From positions 62,001 to 126,000 of the forward strand of contig OZ234499.1 of assembly GCA_965153455.1 (NCBI GenBank): DNA of 64,000 bases. Direction: 5' to 3'. Shown piece after piece: positions 1-13,782 of the stretch. The notes under the pieces were generated by a model. That model did not search any database. It saw only the letters and a list, made by a program, of their open reading frames with translations, and was not told the DNA's origin. Positions within the stretch are counted from its first letter, which is position 1. Every line of letters begins with the position of its first letter. Position numbers and translations under genes: made by a program. This DNA is from Sphagnum compactum. Its lineage: Eukaryota; Bryophyta; Sphagnopsida; Sphagnales.

Positions 1-3000
1 ATTCCTTGTAGCAAAAACACCACCAAACCTCAGAATTCTCAAGGGACTCATCAGTTTTTGCTAGTTGTAATAGTGAACTTCAAATTCTTGACATCAACAT
101 TCCCCAATGTTGAGGCACTCACCTTCACAAATCTACTCTTACGAGGTGAAACACTTAAAGTCTTACCATGTGATTTCAGGTCAGGTGCTTGAACTGGAGT
201 ATTGTACTGTTATGAATTGTTATGCACATTTGAGAAAAACATGTGGGCTTAAGCATCCATCATGGATCTGGTTTTTTTTGCTGCATAACATTTTCAAAAC
301 TAGAAACTCTTGCTCCCTCCTTGCCTAACATCTTTAGCATTCAAACTCTCAAGCTTGCCCCCAAGAAGCTACTTTACACCACAATTGTAAAGCTTGTTGA
401 CACCTGCATAGTTTGTATGACACAATTGTTAAGAAGTTGCTTTACACCACAATTTTAGATCAGTAATGCAGTCTTTCCACTGCCCCTGCAACCTGAATTC
501 TGACAGTACTTGTATTGCATTTGTACTTAATCAGCCCTACAACTGGGGATGCATATGGTTTTGTGTCTAGTACACAGAAAAGGATTGTGGCTTGCTGCTC
601 AGGAAACTAGAGTACACCCATGCACCCAGGCAGTACCTGTCAATCAGTCATAAAAAAATTCTTCTTCCTGATTCTTCTGAAGCAGGAAGTGTGAGTTACA
701 TTTTATTTGACATAGAGTAAGTGGAGTGTCAGCTGAGTGATGTACTTGCAGTTTCTTCCCCAGGCAACAAACACCAGTACTCCAGAAACCAGCTCTTCAT
801 CAGCAGTCCACAAAAGGTGCACATTCCAAATCCATTCCAAATTTTTTTAATTGCATACTATTTTGCATTGAGAATGAAATTGCTCATCTTTGAAATGGAG
901 TTTTTCAGCTATTTGGAGAATTTAATGTACTGTGGTGTTTACCATTTTGCTTGCCGCAGCTACTGCATCCTTTGTGTGGTTTTTCTTTTCAGGTCATAAG
1001 TACACATAAGTGAGATGGGTTGAATACACACACACACATGTATATATTGCTCTGCTTATTGTGCTTGTGCAGTGGCAGGGACACTAGTGTTGTTGCCGAA
1101 TGAGTTGTTGCGACCCAGTGATGTTAGTAGTTAGGGTTCTTTCTCTCGATTGCTTCACGCTTTATGTGGGAGTACACTCAAAAGCCAATTCCGACCAGTG
1201 TTGTAACCATTTGTCCAAACCACAATCAATCTGTTGTTTACCTCAACTGCCAATTTCAATCTGCCAGTTTAGGTATCAGAGAGTAACATAAGCCAGGAGG
1301 GGTGTGTTCCAAAATGTAATTGTAACCATGTGTTGGGGCACACAATTTTCCAGGAAAGCCTCTCACAAGGTATGCAACATAATCTGATATGCATCCAGAA
1401 CCTAGGAAGTCCAGACGTTGAGAAGCTTGAGGATTGGGACAGTGCACATGTGCATGACCTTACCTGTTGATTCAAATCACACAGTCTGGTTTTCTTGACA
1501 ACTGGGAAAAATGAAAAGATGTGCAATAGGAATAATTATGTTTGAGTCATAGAAAATTTTCCAGGACAATTTTACAATTTGCTTCTTTTCTGACAAATTC
1601 TATACATGATGCAAAATCTGAAGTGGAGAATGGACTGGTGCCCAACGGCCAGTTATGTCAGATTATCCAGTCTGAAAATGTGGGATGGGAATATACCCAA
1701 TGTAATACTTGTTAGGCGCAAATATTGTGCACCCTTAACACATTGTCCTGGGCCATTCCCCCTTAACCCCTTGGAGCCCTTGGAGATTATCAAAGGGGGG
1801 AGTTATTTTTGTTTCTCTTTTTTCTTTTTATTATTTCTTCTCCTATCTAATGCGGACAATTATCCTACTCCTTCTAAACACTCCCTTCTCTATCCTTTTC
1901 CCCTATTTGTTATAGACAACTATCCTACTTCTCTACCACTCCCTTTTTCTTGCATTTAACTAGCTACAATCGTAAACCAGGTTAGCCTCATGCAAGCATC
2001 CTCAGACCAAAAACACAACAAATCTTTACCAACAAAACAAATGCCACACCTCCAAGAAGTGGTTACAACATGTAATTTTAGTTCAATTCTCAAATCTTCC
2101 ACTCCTTCCTCCTTACTAAACCCTCACACCGTCTCTACACTACTTTCCTTCATTACACACTTCCTCCCAACTATCTATATCTCCTAAGCTCTCTACCACA
2201 TCCCCCAAATAACCTTCTTTTCTACTCTCCTCTACTGGACAGCCTAAGTTCTAGTTCTTCTTGCTTTTGCTGCATAAAAGGGCAAACCCTTACCTTTGTT
2301 CCTAGGTCTCACAACAACAACCCAAAACTTCCTCCTCTTTTCTACTCCTAGTTTCTCACTTCAGCAAAGGTCTAAGTACCTTTTCTTGACCTCCACCAAC
2401 CACCTCCCAATCGCTGTACTCATGAATTCCTCCCCCTTCACTTGTGTTGCCTGCAACTGTCACCACTTGAGCATCTTGTTTCCATTCACCAAGACACATG
2501 TTGACTTGACCACACCTTGAAACGTTGGCTGCTTCATGATGTTGTAGCCTCTCACCTTCATTTATCTCACCCTCTCATGATATGCCAAAATCTTTTGCCC
2601 CTCTTTATAACTATTATCATTACTCCCTCTTCTCACAACCCCTCATGCCCCACTCATTACTCAAGAAAAAGAAAAAAGAATCAACAAGTTCCTTGCTTTT
2701 CAGCTCTTTGGAGGCACCACTAATACCGTCTTGCCCTAACCCTAATTGCTAGAAGCTTCTAGGAAGCATCTTTCACCCTATCCATACCCCCTTATCTAGA
2801 AAGGTTAGCTAATTTCGGATAAGGATAATAAACCCAACCTTGTCTTAATCTAGCCAACCTACTTCAAGCCCTCTTATCTTAACCAAGCCACCTCCCCTCA
2901 AGCCCTATTGGGATAAGGATATAGTCTTAACCTAATCCCTTAAAGTTAAAGTTAACCCCAAAATTTCCTTAGTTATCCTACCCTTTCTTAAGTAAAATTA

Positions 3001-5402
3001 GGTTAGGCTAATTTGAGCCCAACAATACTTGATTACAAAATGCACTCTACATTGCCTTTTCCTATGTCATGACCAAACGACAATAATTTCTTTCAATGCC
3101 TATCTTCATTCACCTCTCCAGCAAATCACTCCTTTGTGAAAAACTAATGTCCACACTCCATATTAGATATCCTTAACCCATTATATAATTGTGGTTACTA
3201 ATTTATGGTAATCACAATTTCTAATGAAAGTGTGAATGAACCTAATCTAATTTAAAACAAACACACCCAATTCATGGTTTATAAAGGAGCTATCAAATGT
3301 TATTATTTAGTTGTAGGAATAAGGCAAGCTTAATTAGGCTTAATCTTAATTAGTTAAGCTCATCCAATTTAGCAATTAGTTTAGTTGCAGACTAGTTCTA
3401 GTGTGAACAGGTTTAAGCTTTTTCACATTTGTATTTGGGTTGATGCGCCATTTTGGGTTTCATGCTATTATTTTGTTTATGTGTGTGGACATTGATAGGT
3501 GTAGGTGCGATATGGTAAAACACAATAGAGTTGTCCATTAATAATTAGCAAATGCAAAAACAAAGAGTTGGTCAATAGTTAATAGTAGGTACTTTCAAAA
3601 GACTTTGGCAAAAAAGTTAATGTAAGTGCCAACATTTCCAATTTTCCCATGTTGTGCTCCTCCTCATCATCTTTGAAGTTCAATTCTTCAAATGTCCCAA
3701 GTTTATTTTGCGTCATTATTTATCAACAAATTGCAAACAACATGATTATAATCTAGTCATCAAACTTTGGACATTATTTTCACTCCTGAGTTATAATCAA
3801 CATCTAGGAGTGTAATTGTTAAGAAAAAGCTTAATTACTTTGAAACCTAAAAAAATTCACCAAGTTTTCCTTTTCACCATAGTGCCCCCTCAAAACAAGT
3901 TGCCTACATTTAGTTTATTGACTCATGCGCATAGGAATATGAAACCAAGAGCAAAACCCTTCTTCAATTTTACTAGTGGATCTTTCTCCTTGTTGATTGC
4001 ATTTATTTTTGAATACTACAAGTGTTACACAATTTGTGGGTTTCTATCAAAATTTGGAATACTTGGCCATGATGTTTGATTATACATAAAGAAAATGGCA
4101 ATTAAGACTTGGCAAGGAAAAAACCAAACACTCGTGTAACATACTACATAGGAAATAAAAGAAGAAAACCAATGCAATCCATATGCTGGAAAGCTCTTCT
4201 TTAATTTGGTGTTACTGCATTGCGTTCCTGAAGTGGAAAAATTCTTTAGATTTGCACACATTCCTTGAGCTACTCTTGATGTTCAACAACATCTAAGCAA
4301 ATCTCCAACACTTTATTGCAACGGGACTATCGCAAAATTTGCAATTGCAATACCCTATCATGCAACTCTTAGTAGATTCAATGGGGATTCGGAATGAAGA
4401 GCTCATAAGATGTTTATGTGCTTGAAAGCCACAATAGAAGCTTGCTCAAATTCCACAAGAGAAGAAATCTCATAGGGTTGTTGTGCCTTGTTCTCCTCCA
4501 TGGACAATTTTGCCCAACACCTTTGAATCATTCAACAAATCCTTCAAACCTAAAAAATGGAAGTGATTCACAATTCGTGGTAGATCCTTTGAAGCTTTTG
4601 GCAAAAAAATTTACAAGTGTTTTTCCTTCATAACATCTACCTTCAAAAGTTGCAAAAAGTTCATGAGTACATCCAACACATTGATAGACAATAAAAGAGT
4701 GGAAACACTTAAGCAAACAAGTTTACATGGTCCAACAATTGTCACTCATTCAACTTTAAGACTAGAAGGAAATAGTCTAAAACAAATAAACCTTTGCGAA
4801 TGTGATGCAAAAATCAAATTTGAGGGTTTTGTGTCTAAAGAACCAATCCATTTCAAAATGGAAAAATGGCACAAAACATTTCTTCAAACAAGTGGTTGGA
4901 ATGAACATATCCAATATAACTACACATACTACTATGGGTGCAAATGAGTCTTTTACAAGAATGTAATTGCAAGCTCAATGTCCATTGTTATTGCCCCCAT
5001 TTAGTTTGTATGGGGGTGTATAATGTCCTATGACTTGGACTTGTGTCCGGGTTTTTTGTTGTGTGAATGTGACTTGAAAAAGGCGAGATGAACTCCAAAC
5101 CCTAATGGATGATTTGTTGTATTGGATGTAACAAGTAGAAAATGCTAGAGGAGACAGTTGACAATCATGAACAGAAGAGGAGCCGCCTTTTGCCTCTTAC
5201 TGTTTATCTATTTTCTTTTTTTTTTGTTATTTGCAAGTTATGAGGTTTGGTTTGTGTTCTTGACGGAATGCTTGCGCTCATATCAGGAACTGGTGATGGA
5301 ACGTTGTTTTTGGGATTTTTTTCTATGGAGGATGAAGATGATGTTGAATGGTGGACAATGTGCTTGAGGTTGGAGGTGGAGGATAAATGTCAGACGACAA
5401 TG
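1..5402. other. Intergenic, no supportable gene
   Basis: I see no convincing coding exon, RNA gene or conserved domain here. Open frames are short and lack recognisable motifs. There is a short AC-type dinucleotide run near 1027. The stretch 1850-2950 is pyrimidine-rich, with repeated themes such as taaccttatcc-like words, but no clear tandem unit. Confidence 0.5.
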
Positions 5403-5555
5403 GAAGCTAAGACACTCTGGATTTTCATATTCTTGTTTTTTATTTCAATTAAGGATTGTTGTTGAGAATTTTTCAATTGAGAAGCTAAGACATTCCAGAT
5501 TTTCATATTCTTGTTTTTTATTTCAATTAAGGATTTTTGTTGAGAATTTTTCAAG
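5403..5555. repeat. Tandem duplication, 78-bp unit
   Basis: Two adjacent copies begin with gaagctaaga at 5403 and 5481. They stay nearly identical through gagaatttttcaa, with only a few substitutions. This looks like a recent local duplication in non-coding DNA. Confidence 0.85.
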
Positions 5556-6928
5556 AAGAATGCTTGAAGATTCAAATTGTGATGGTTTTGCTTATTAGAT
5601 TTCATTAACTCCAATGTGCTGAAGTTGGTGAGCAGAACATTAGATGTTAGTGCATCAGTAGGGATTTCAAGATAGAGATGATGAAAGGCTCTAAAGGGTC
5701 ATTGGGGCTGGCCATTGTGGATATCCATTTCAAGTCTAATGTGCTTGGGATTTCTGTTGGGAATTGGGAAAATTGAGTACTTGAACATTCAAAAGCTCTA
5801 AGCAATTACTTTGTTGTGGGAAGTTACTAGGAAAATTGAAAGATTCAATGTAAAAATAGCTTGTCCAAATTTTCTCCATCTCTTGCAACAAATTCATCAC
5901 TGGGTTTGGGTTTTGGATTTTAGTAGACTTCATTTGTTGTTGGGATATCCACATTTTTGGCCATGATAGCCCATAGAAAGAGAGAGATCCGAAGTGAGTT
6001 GATCCTTCTAGGTTCATAGATTTATTTTTGTCATAGTAGCATAAATAGATTTCTGAATGGATACCTAATGTGTTACTATGTTGATGCACTTGGTTACAAG
6101 TTTGCAATATTTTGAGTGCATAGAAATTGTGTGTGCCTCCTTTTTGTTGACAGTCCTACTATTTGGTAAGGGGATACCCAATTTCTAAATCACAAGATAA
6201 ATGAAATTTGAAGGGAAAGTTGGGAGAAAGTTGAAAAGTTATTGCAAGTAATAGAAGATGAGTTGAGTTACTAACATATTTTTATTTAGTTGCCTACCTA
6301 ATCTAAATATGGTTATTTTGAAATTAATAATGCAAAACAACAAATGGAATTACATAGGTGAAGACATTATAACTTCTTACATATTTTCGTAAGGTGACAA
6401 TTTCAACAAAAACAATGATGGTCAAGTTAGTTATATGAACATAAGAATGACCAAACAAAAAAAAGACTATCAAATCCATCCCCAAAAAAATTGATTTTCA
6501 TGCAAAAAATCTAATTGTGAATGAACAACACCATGGACGAAATAATATTATGGATGACATTTTTTGAATTAACTTTATTTCATCCTAAGACTTGATGCGT
6601 TTTCATGGATGGACCTCCATTCCATTATGATGGCTTCAAATCCACATCACTCATAAAAATTGATATAAATTTAAACTTGAAACATTTTGATTTGCTCGTA
6701 GTATGTTCATAAAGACTTGCGTTGATTTTAATAGTGTAATTGCAGGGCACCTTACCCAACAATTTTTCCTTCGTAGGGCATTTCCAAATGGAATGCCCAC
6801 TCGGGTGGGTAGGGTTTTTCTTCATTTTTTGGTGTAATTGCACTAGCAACCATCCATAGAAGGATTTAATCAGATTTGATTATAGGACAAGGAGGACAAT
6901 TAATAAATTTATAATCTTGTAGTTATTT
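5556..6928. other. Intergenic, no supportable gene
   Basis: AT-rich sequence without recognisable coding, RNA or structured repeat features. Confidence 0.5.
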
Positions 6929-7495
6929 GGCGATCAAGGTGCTCTAAATATGGAGAACCAAATCCAAAAACCATGTTCTTTCCAAATCCAAAAACCATGT
7001 TCTTTCAGTGAGTTTTTTCAAAAGACAAAAAAAAAAAAAAACCTTTAAAATGGTTGCAACCCTCCAAAAGAATTTCACATTTTGATGAAACTTTGCAAAA
7101 TAAAAAATTGTTGCTGGCAACCATTTTTTATACTTTTTTCATAAGATACATGCTAAGTATCATTGGATTTTTCTTTTTGAAATCAATGCATGAATTTTTA
7201 TGCTCAGTAAAGCATGTGGCCTTGGGCTTTACAAAATTAATTCAAAGGGTAATTTAAATTTTGAAATGGCTTCTTTCAAGCTTAAAAAAACCATCAAATC
7301 AAGAAAAAAAAAAAGTTCACAAAAAGAAAAAGCGAGGATGGGGGTGGGCTAGGGCAATATGTGAAATAATAAAAATCAAGGGCAATTTTTGAAGGCCAGA
7401 AATTTTAGTAGATTGGAAAAATTCAAGCATTGTATAGTTAAAAAATTTTAATTTCTTTGGGCAACTTGAAAGTAATCCATAGAGTGAATTTAGTC
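6929..7495. repeat. Dispersed duplicate block, copy 1 (partner at 19582-20160)
   Basis: The block starts around ggtgctctaaatatgg and runs to the agtgaattta region. It matches 19582-20160 in the same orientation, with many substitutions and small indels. In unit 2 the partner block is contiguous with the block shared with 11.2-12.4 kb, whereas here about 3.7 kb separates them. Inside is a 24-bp direct repeat (ccaaatccaaaaaccatgtt at about 6959 and 6983). No coding content is seen. Confidence 0.7.
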
Positions 7496-10400
7496 AAATC
7501 CTGCAAAATTTTATTTATAAACACATCAAAGTTCCTGAAAATGTACAAAGGAAGAAAGGAAAAAAATGAAAAAAAAAGGGATAATGTAAACGGTGTTAGG
7601 TTAACACCAACTAGATGTCAAAATCTCTCCATTTCAACAATCAACCACATGTAATACGTCAATTGTGGTCATGGGGGTGTGTCCTAAAGGGGCGGAAATT
7701 GGGAAGTTTTTAAATCTACCACTATCGCTTGATTTAAGATGGAAAATGTTTACATCTTTTAAAATGTAACTAAAATTTCTTTATGAAGAATAATGATTAG
7801 GATAAAAAGAGGAAGGTTTTCAAGCCCTTTGAAGCTCCAAATGGCATTAGCACAATAGTGTAAAAACACATCAGCCTGTTTGTGTAAACATTCAAATATT
7901 TTGATTACTAAAGGGAGGAATTGATCAATGGGGTGTTGGTCGTGATAACCCCTTTCTTAGGCTTGAATTACATCAGACGCAACAAATCTGTGAATTGCAC
8001 AAGATTGAAAAAGTAAATCCACTTGTGTTGGGTCGATAATGACAACATCAACTAGGGTGCAAATTCCGTCTTCGGTGCGGACCATGTCAACTTGTCAACA
8101 AAAGGAGTTAAATGTGACTAAAGGAAACACATGTAGTTATTCTCGTCCCATGTGGAAGCCAACATCTCGTGCAATGGCAGGAAAAATGTCACAAATTACA
8201 TCATGGGTTCTTGTGCGCTCGTTGTTTTGGGCACAACGTAAGATACCCATAGGGTCGATGGGATGTGTGCACACGCATTGAAGGATACCTATAATTGAAA
8301 GATGTGGTAGTCCAAACCATGTCCAAAATGCTATGGAGAAAACTGGGGAAGATAATTGAAATACTAGTCAAACTATAAGTCAAGCCCTCACCCCAAGGTC
8401 AAAACATGATAAAATTCAAGAATGATGGGCTTTAGATATCATGTCAAAGAACATGCTAAAAAGGGTATGATGGTGTAAATGCTTCAAGATGGAATCCTAA
8501 AGTTGAATCATTTGTTGCCCAATGAATTGTTCAAAAGGAGAAAACACACACGAACTGGGGGCGGTAGAATATCACAAGCCGCTTTAGGGTTTTGTTAGAA
8601 AGGGAAGGTGTTGTTGTCGACTCGTGCTAAAGCTTCAAGAAAAAAGGCATATGATTGATATTAAACCTAACAACTATGATTGAAGCTATAAGGGCCCAAT
8701 TCCCTAAGTAGGTTGTTAGTGCGATGCCAATTGTCAGTATGACTTTCATGCCATTAAAAGCTATTGGGAGAAAGGCTTGTTTATGAGCTAAAGGTTGTGG
8801 TTTTGCTTGTGGTCGTTTCAAAAAAATAGGAAATAACCATATGATTCAAGGTGTAATGTAATGAGAGCTAAGGTGGTGTCGGAGGATGTGGGTGCACGGA
8901 AAATGGTGCGAAAACACGAGTCATTCAAGAATATTCCCCTATACATCCAAAAACTAAACTACGAAAAAAACATTTATGAGTTGGAGGAACATGTTGGGGA
9001 AGAGGCATTGAGCTTGAACATGTCGCCAAAACTTGTGCCTACAAAAAAAACTCCTCTTGCAAGTTTTTTCAATCGTTTACTAAAAAACACTTGAGTCAAA
9101 TGTATTTCCTTGCCTTATTGCCTCACCACAAGGGGGCAAAGTGAAACACCATTGGGGTGATAAGAGGAGCAAATGCCAAACTATTGCATCATAGGGGTCT
9201 TGTGCTAACCTATATAATGGAAAATGAAATGCCATTTGTACATCACACCATAGAACGGTTGGGAAGCATAAGCAAAAACAATGAAAGCTTAAATGAAATT
9301 ATTCGAAGACATCTAATGACAAAACACTTGAAGCCTAGGTTAATGCAAATGAGGTGAGAACAAAGGAAGGTTTTGAACTGGGATGGTCACAAAGGTTTGG
9401 ATTAGATGAATTATATGTTTAACAAAAATGCTAATGACAAACTAACCCTCAACTAGTAAATTAGTGCCTACAACTGGGGCAATAGATTTTAGGTGGAGGT
9501 TGTGCACGTGTTGAAGATGTGGGGGTAGGTTGGGAGGTTTGATCATGAGCAATTATAAGGGCTAATAGAATGGAAGGGGAAAAGGTCTTACATGCGCATG
9601 ATCATGGGGGTTTGGGGAAGTGTAGGATTAGAGCCCCATATTCACATGAAAGGTTGGGGGCTAGTAAAAGGAACTAGTAGGTGGTGTGTGGTTTGTTATA
9701 ATAGGAGGGGGAATTAGTGGGTGGTTTGTGACTTGCATGGGAAATGGGGTGGAAAATAAGTTTGTGGTGACACATGATAAAACAAATGGACGATGCAAAT
9801 TATGAAGTTCAATGAAACATCATGAACTAAGGGATATGGGAAGTTAAGTGCCCATGAAGAAGGAGGCCTACTAATAACACATGCCCCACTTTTAAAAAAC
9901 TGCCTATTATTACAAGGCAATCCTAAATCTACAAAACCAACCACACAAGACTAAACAAATCAAAAGGAAAAAAATAGGAAACCTCTTAGGGTTCCTAGTT
10001 AAAGCATTATGCCAAAGCCAAACCTTAACTTTGCTATAGGCTTGGGTGTCACAATCATTATTCTATTGGGTTCAACAAGACCTAGACACCCTAATACTAA
10101 AATATTACAAGTTTCACTCCTTGTCTTTAGTCTTGTAAGACTTGAGACAAATAACACCATGCAAAAGTTTCCTAATAAGCAAGTTTAGTGGACCAGTTGC
10201 ACTCTTCACAAAAAAACCCAATCCACTTTAGAAGTTATGTACAATAAAGTTTCAAGTGGTACCTAACTTTGTGATGGAATGCTCGATGTGTCTTCACAAG
10301 CTTGTAGGATGCACCATGATGCTCTTGGCTAGTTGATTGGCTAGGTAACCCAATGAGGTATGTATGCTATTTTGCATTGGCCTTTATTTGCCTTGTAAGA

Positions 10401-11238
10401 ACCCTGTAATACTAAGTATCACTACTCTCAATTGTTTTTCCGTATTGCCTGGTTCCCACAATCCACCTATCTTACAAACAAAAAAAAAAAAAAAAAAAAA
10501 CTTAAAAAAAACCCTCCTGATTCACCCCTTTAGTGGACCAGTTACCCTGGACACACCATCCACTTTTGTGACCTTTTTTTAAAATTTTTTGGTTGCCTGT
10601 CTAGAAAGGATCGCAACCATTACGACGACCAAGATGTCACAAGTTCCGTGGCAGCTACTGTACCTGCTTGCTAAAAACCCTAACTAAGGCTTTCACTTGT
10701 TTCTTTGTTCTCGGGCCCAAAGCCTGGCCATGTCAGGTTTGTCGTTGAAACCAATACTCTACTACAGCAGCAACAGCAACACACGTACCCATGCGTACAG
10801 TTTTATTTTCCGCACACGAGTGAAAAATAATTCCAAACGGCTTGCTGCCATGCCTACACCACTGGAAATACTTTTACTCCCACACAAGTCACTAAACCTG
10901 TAACAGTAGGCAACCCGGGTGACTCACTACGGCCGCCTTCTAATGTCTCGCGCCTTCCTGCGTGCACTGAGAAACGGAGTCTACCTTTGTACGCTTCCTT
11001 GTTTCCTCCCTCCTTCCACTCTGTCAAATCTCGAACCCAATCTTGGCGTTCCAACTACACAACATCATAGTAGTCCTTCTATGTACCAAAGACCAGTAAG
11101 AGGAAGAATCAACTACCATCAACAAGAAGTAACAGATCTGAAATAATCCTTTTAGCACTCTGCCTCAGATTTCCCATCCATCCTTCATGGTGCACTGGTG
11201 GGTGCTGGTTCATGGTGGCCCAAAACTTCTAGAATTTG
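7496..11238. other. Intergenic, no supportable gene
   Basis: Mixed AT-rich sequence. Short open frames near 8.86-9.36 kb on the plus strand are lysine/methionine-rich without a recognisable domain, and may be remnants of a degraded element. A poly-A tract lies near 10480. 10.6-11.1 kb is somewhat richer in GC, but I recognise no exon there. Confidence 0.45.
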
Positions 11239-12435
11239 GACTTGGCAATTTATTAATGTTGCCTTTGGTGATGTAGAGTTGGCAGCTTTGGAATGCTGAC
11301 TGGGCAACACGGACTTGAAAACTGGCCACTGTTGACTTTGTGATTTGGCAAAGTGGACCGGCGAATAAGTAAATTCAATTTGGCAATATAGCTAAATAGG
11401 AACCTGGACTTCATAATTTGCATAGTGAAGTATCTAAGTGAACTTGGCAAAATAGCTGAGCAAATGATATTCCATGACATATCATTTGAAGCGAGCATCC
11501 ATGAAATATTATTTGTGAATTTTCAATCGATGAAAATTAATAGAAAAAATTTCATTAATTTTCAAAACTAAATGGAGATCATCCATGAAATACTATTTGA
11601 CATTTTATTCCAAACATGAAAGTTAATCCATGATTTGTAATAGGGGAACATGCGATCAGGTAGGATTGTAATCCAAGCTAAAGGAAAAATTTGTGGCTAG
11701 CAAAATCCACACTACTTGACTAACTAGTTTATCCCCACGCCGGCAAAGACATTATATATATGATGGCGTTACATAACCATTGAGCCTTTAAACGGACATG
11801 ATTAACATAGATTAACTAATGGACAAATAGCTAATAAGCTTGTCATGAATTTTCATAGATAAAATTTCATGAATGAAATATGGATGAACTTTTGTGAATG
11901 AAATAAAATATTTCGTGGATGATCCTCATATCATATTAAAATTTTATCCATGTAAGTGCACCAATTTTATCCATTACAATTCATGAATGACATTTTATGA
12001 TGTTCATTCATGGAATCTAGATGAACTATAATAGATGTTAAAATTTTAAATGAATTATTTATGAATGAAGAAAATTTCTAAGTGATATTTCACATGTATA
12101 AAATTCATTTCATTTCGAAATAGCATGAACTTTCATGTGATTGTTTCATTCATCCAATAGGACAAATTTCCTCTAGTTGGGTCATTTGACTTCAATCCTC
12201 ACTGCAAATTTAGACATACTTATATATGGAATTCATCTATCAATGGGTTCAATTTATGCATCCAAATTCATTCATTCATGTCAAATCATGTACTTTGATC
12301 ACATAGAAGCAATGATGAGGTATTGCATCTTTGCATAGATTTTGTCCAATCTCTCCATTTGCTTAGAAGCTCTCATTGTAATCAAGTCAAGAATTTTCAT
12401 CATGCATAATTGTGCATTTTCTCAATCAAATTATT
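11239..12435. repeat. Duplicate block alpha, unit 1 (partner at 20160-21330)
   Basis: It runs from a gacttggcaattt start to the ctcaatca end and aligns collinearly with 20160-21330. Both copies share the same series of catgaat / tcatgaattt words and comparable indels. It forms the distal (3') flank of the monooxygenase copies and is non-coding. Confidence 0.8.
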
Positions 12436-12445
12436 TCAAATTCAA

Positions 12446-12479
12446 CACCAATAGGAATGTTCAAGCATTCCTATTGGTG
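12446..12479. repeat. Perfect 14-bp inverted repeat, 6-bp loop
   Basis: The arms 12446-12459 (caccaataggaatg) and 12466-12479 are exact reverse complements around ttcaag. It sits at the junction between blocks alpha and beta. The equivalent junction in unit 2 (about 21330-21925) lacks this hairpin and holds unrelated sequence. Confidence 0.8.
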
Positions 12480-12549
12480 CAAAAATTGAAATTAGTCCCA
12501 AGGGCTTTACACTAGAATTCAAGGCTGAAATAGAAAAAATATTTTCAAT

Positions 12550-13700
12550 CTGTCCCAATGCTGAACTTTATGGCCTTGTATTGGCCCCAAGGTTGAAAAA
12601 TGGATACCATTGAATTCATTTGGGAAGCCAATTTGCAACCCTTGGGGCCATGGTTCTAACATTTATTAATATCCGGACATCAGTGTTCAAGCATATATTA
12701 GTAACTTGGGGCCAAACAACAAGCCGAAAATGCTCAAAGCTGGCCCCCAGTTTTTTCAGCCCCTATTCATAGATAAGCTGGCTATAGATAAAGCCGGCCG
12801 AAGTATAGTCTTAAAATTCCCTAGGATCAGGTCAAGAGTTTTTGGCAAACAAATAGCCATATAGTGAGAATTAGGCATAGACACAGTTTATCCAAGTCAT
12901 ATAAAGCCCTAGATTTAGATCAAAATGACATTGGAAGCACGTGGCCTGCATGCCTCCATTCAGCGAGTAGAATCTACTAGCTAGCAGGTGCTTGATGTTG
13001 GTCCATGTGGTTGCATCACCCACCCCCACCACACACAAAACCCTTACCTCATCAACAAGGCAATTGTTAAAATAATGAAATGGAAATTGTTTTTTTGGAA
13101 AAAATGAAATTTGTCAAGAATGATTTTAGAATTTCTGCCAATTTATATTTCTGCCCACACCACTCTCCTTCCATCTCTAGTCTCATACCCAAAAATATGA
13201 TGGATCCACAATTTGGCGGGCCTCTCAAGTAGTTAGGAAATTGAATTTTAAAACTTGTCCCAAAACTACGGGAACTAGCAATATGTTTGGTGCCAAAATA
13301 ATCAATTGAATTACTACACACAATTACATTAACATACTGCATATGTGAATTAAGATGCATATAACACCCATAGTTTTAAAGTATCAAACCAATAATGTAA
13401 GTGGACCAAGTCATAGCTCAAGGACTTATGATAACCTTGCAAGGGGATTGTTGTGAGTTCAATTTATGACTAGGCCATGGTGGATGTTGCTAACATACCG
13501 AATAAGCTGAATTGATAGTGGTTGTGTAAATTCCTCACCAAATCGATTCCATGATTGGTCTTGGGCATAAATGTCCAAGTGAGAAATCAGTTGTTTCACA
13601 CACTTTCATGTGGAATATATTACCATTATAAATACTTTTATAAAAGGAACTTACATTTACATTTGTAGCTTCACTTCTGCTTGTGAACATGCTTGAAGAT
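12550..13700. repeat. Duplicate blocks beta and gamma, unit 1
   Basis: 12550-12840 matches about 21926-22195. 12890-13700 matches about 23020-23830 and, more distantly, 26375-27120. Unit 2 has about 820 bp between these blocks (22196-23020) that unit 1 lacks. This is the region immediately downstream of the minus-strand monooxygenase genes. Confidence 0.75.
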
Positions 13701-13782
13701 GGTGTGACCAAAGTTTTAGATCCCTTTCATAGTAAATATTGTTACCAAAATCCCCAAAATTTTCATTTTCCTAGTGTTGTGA

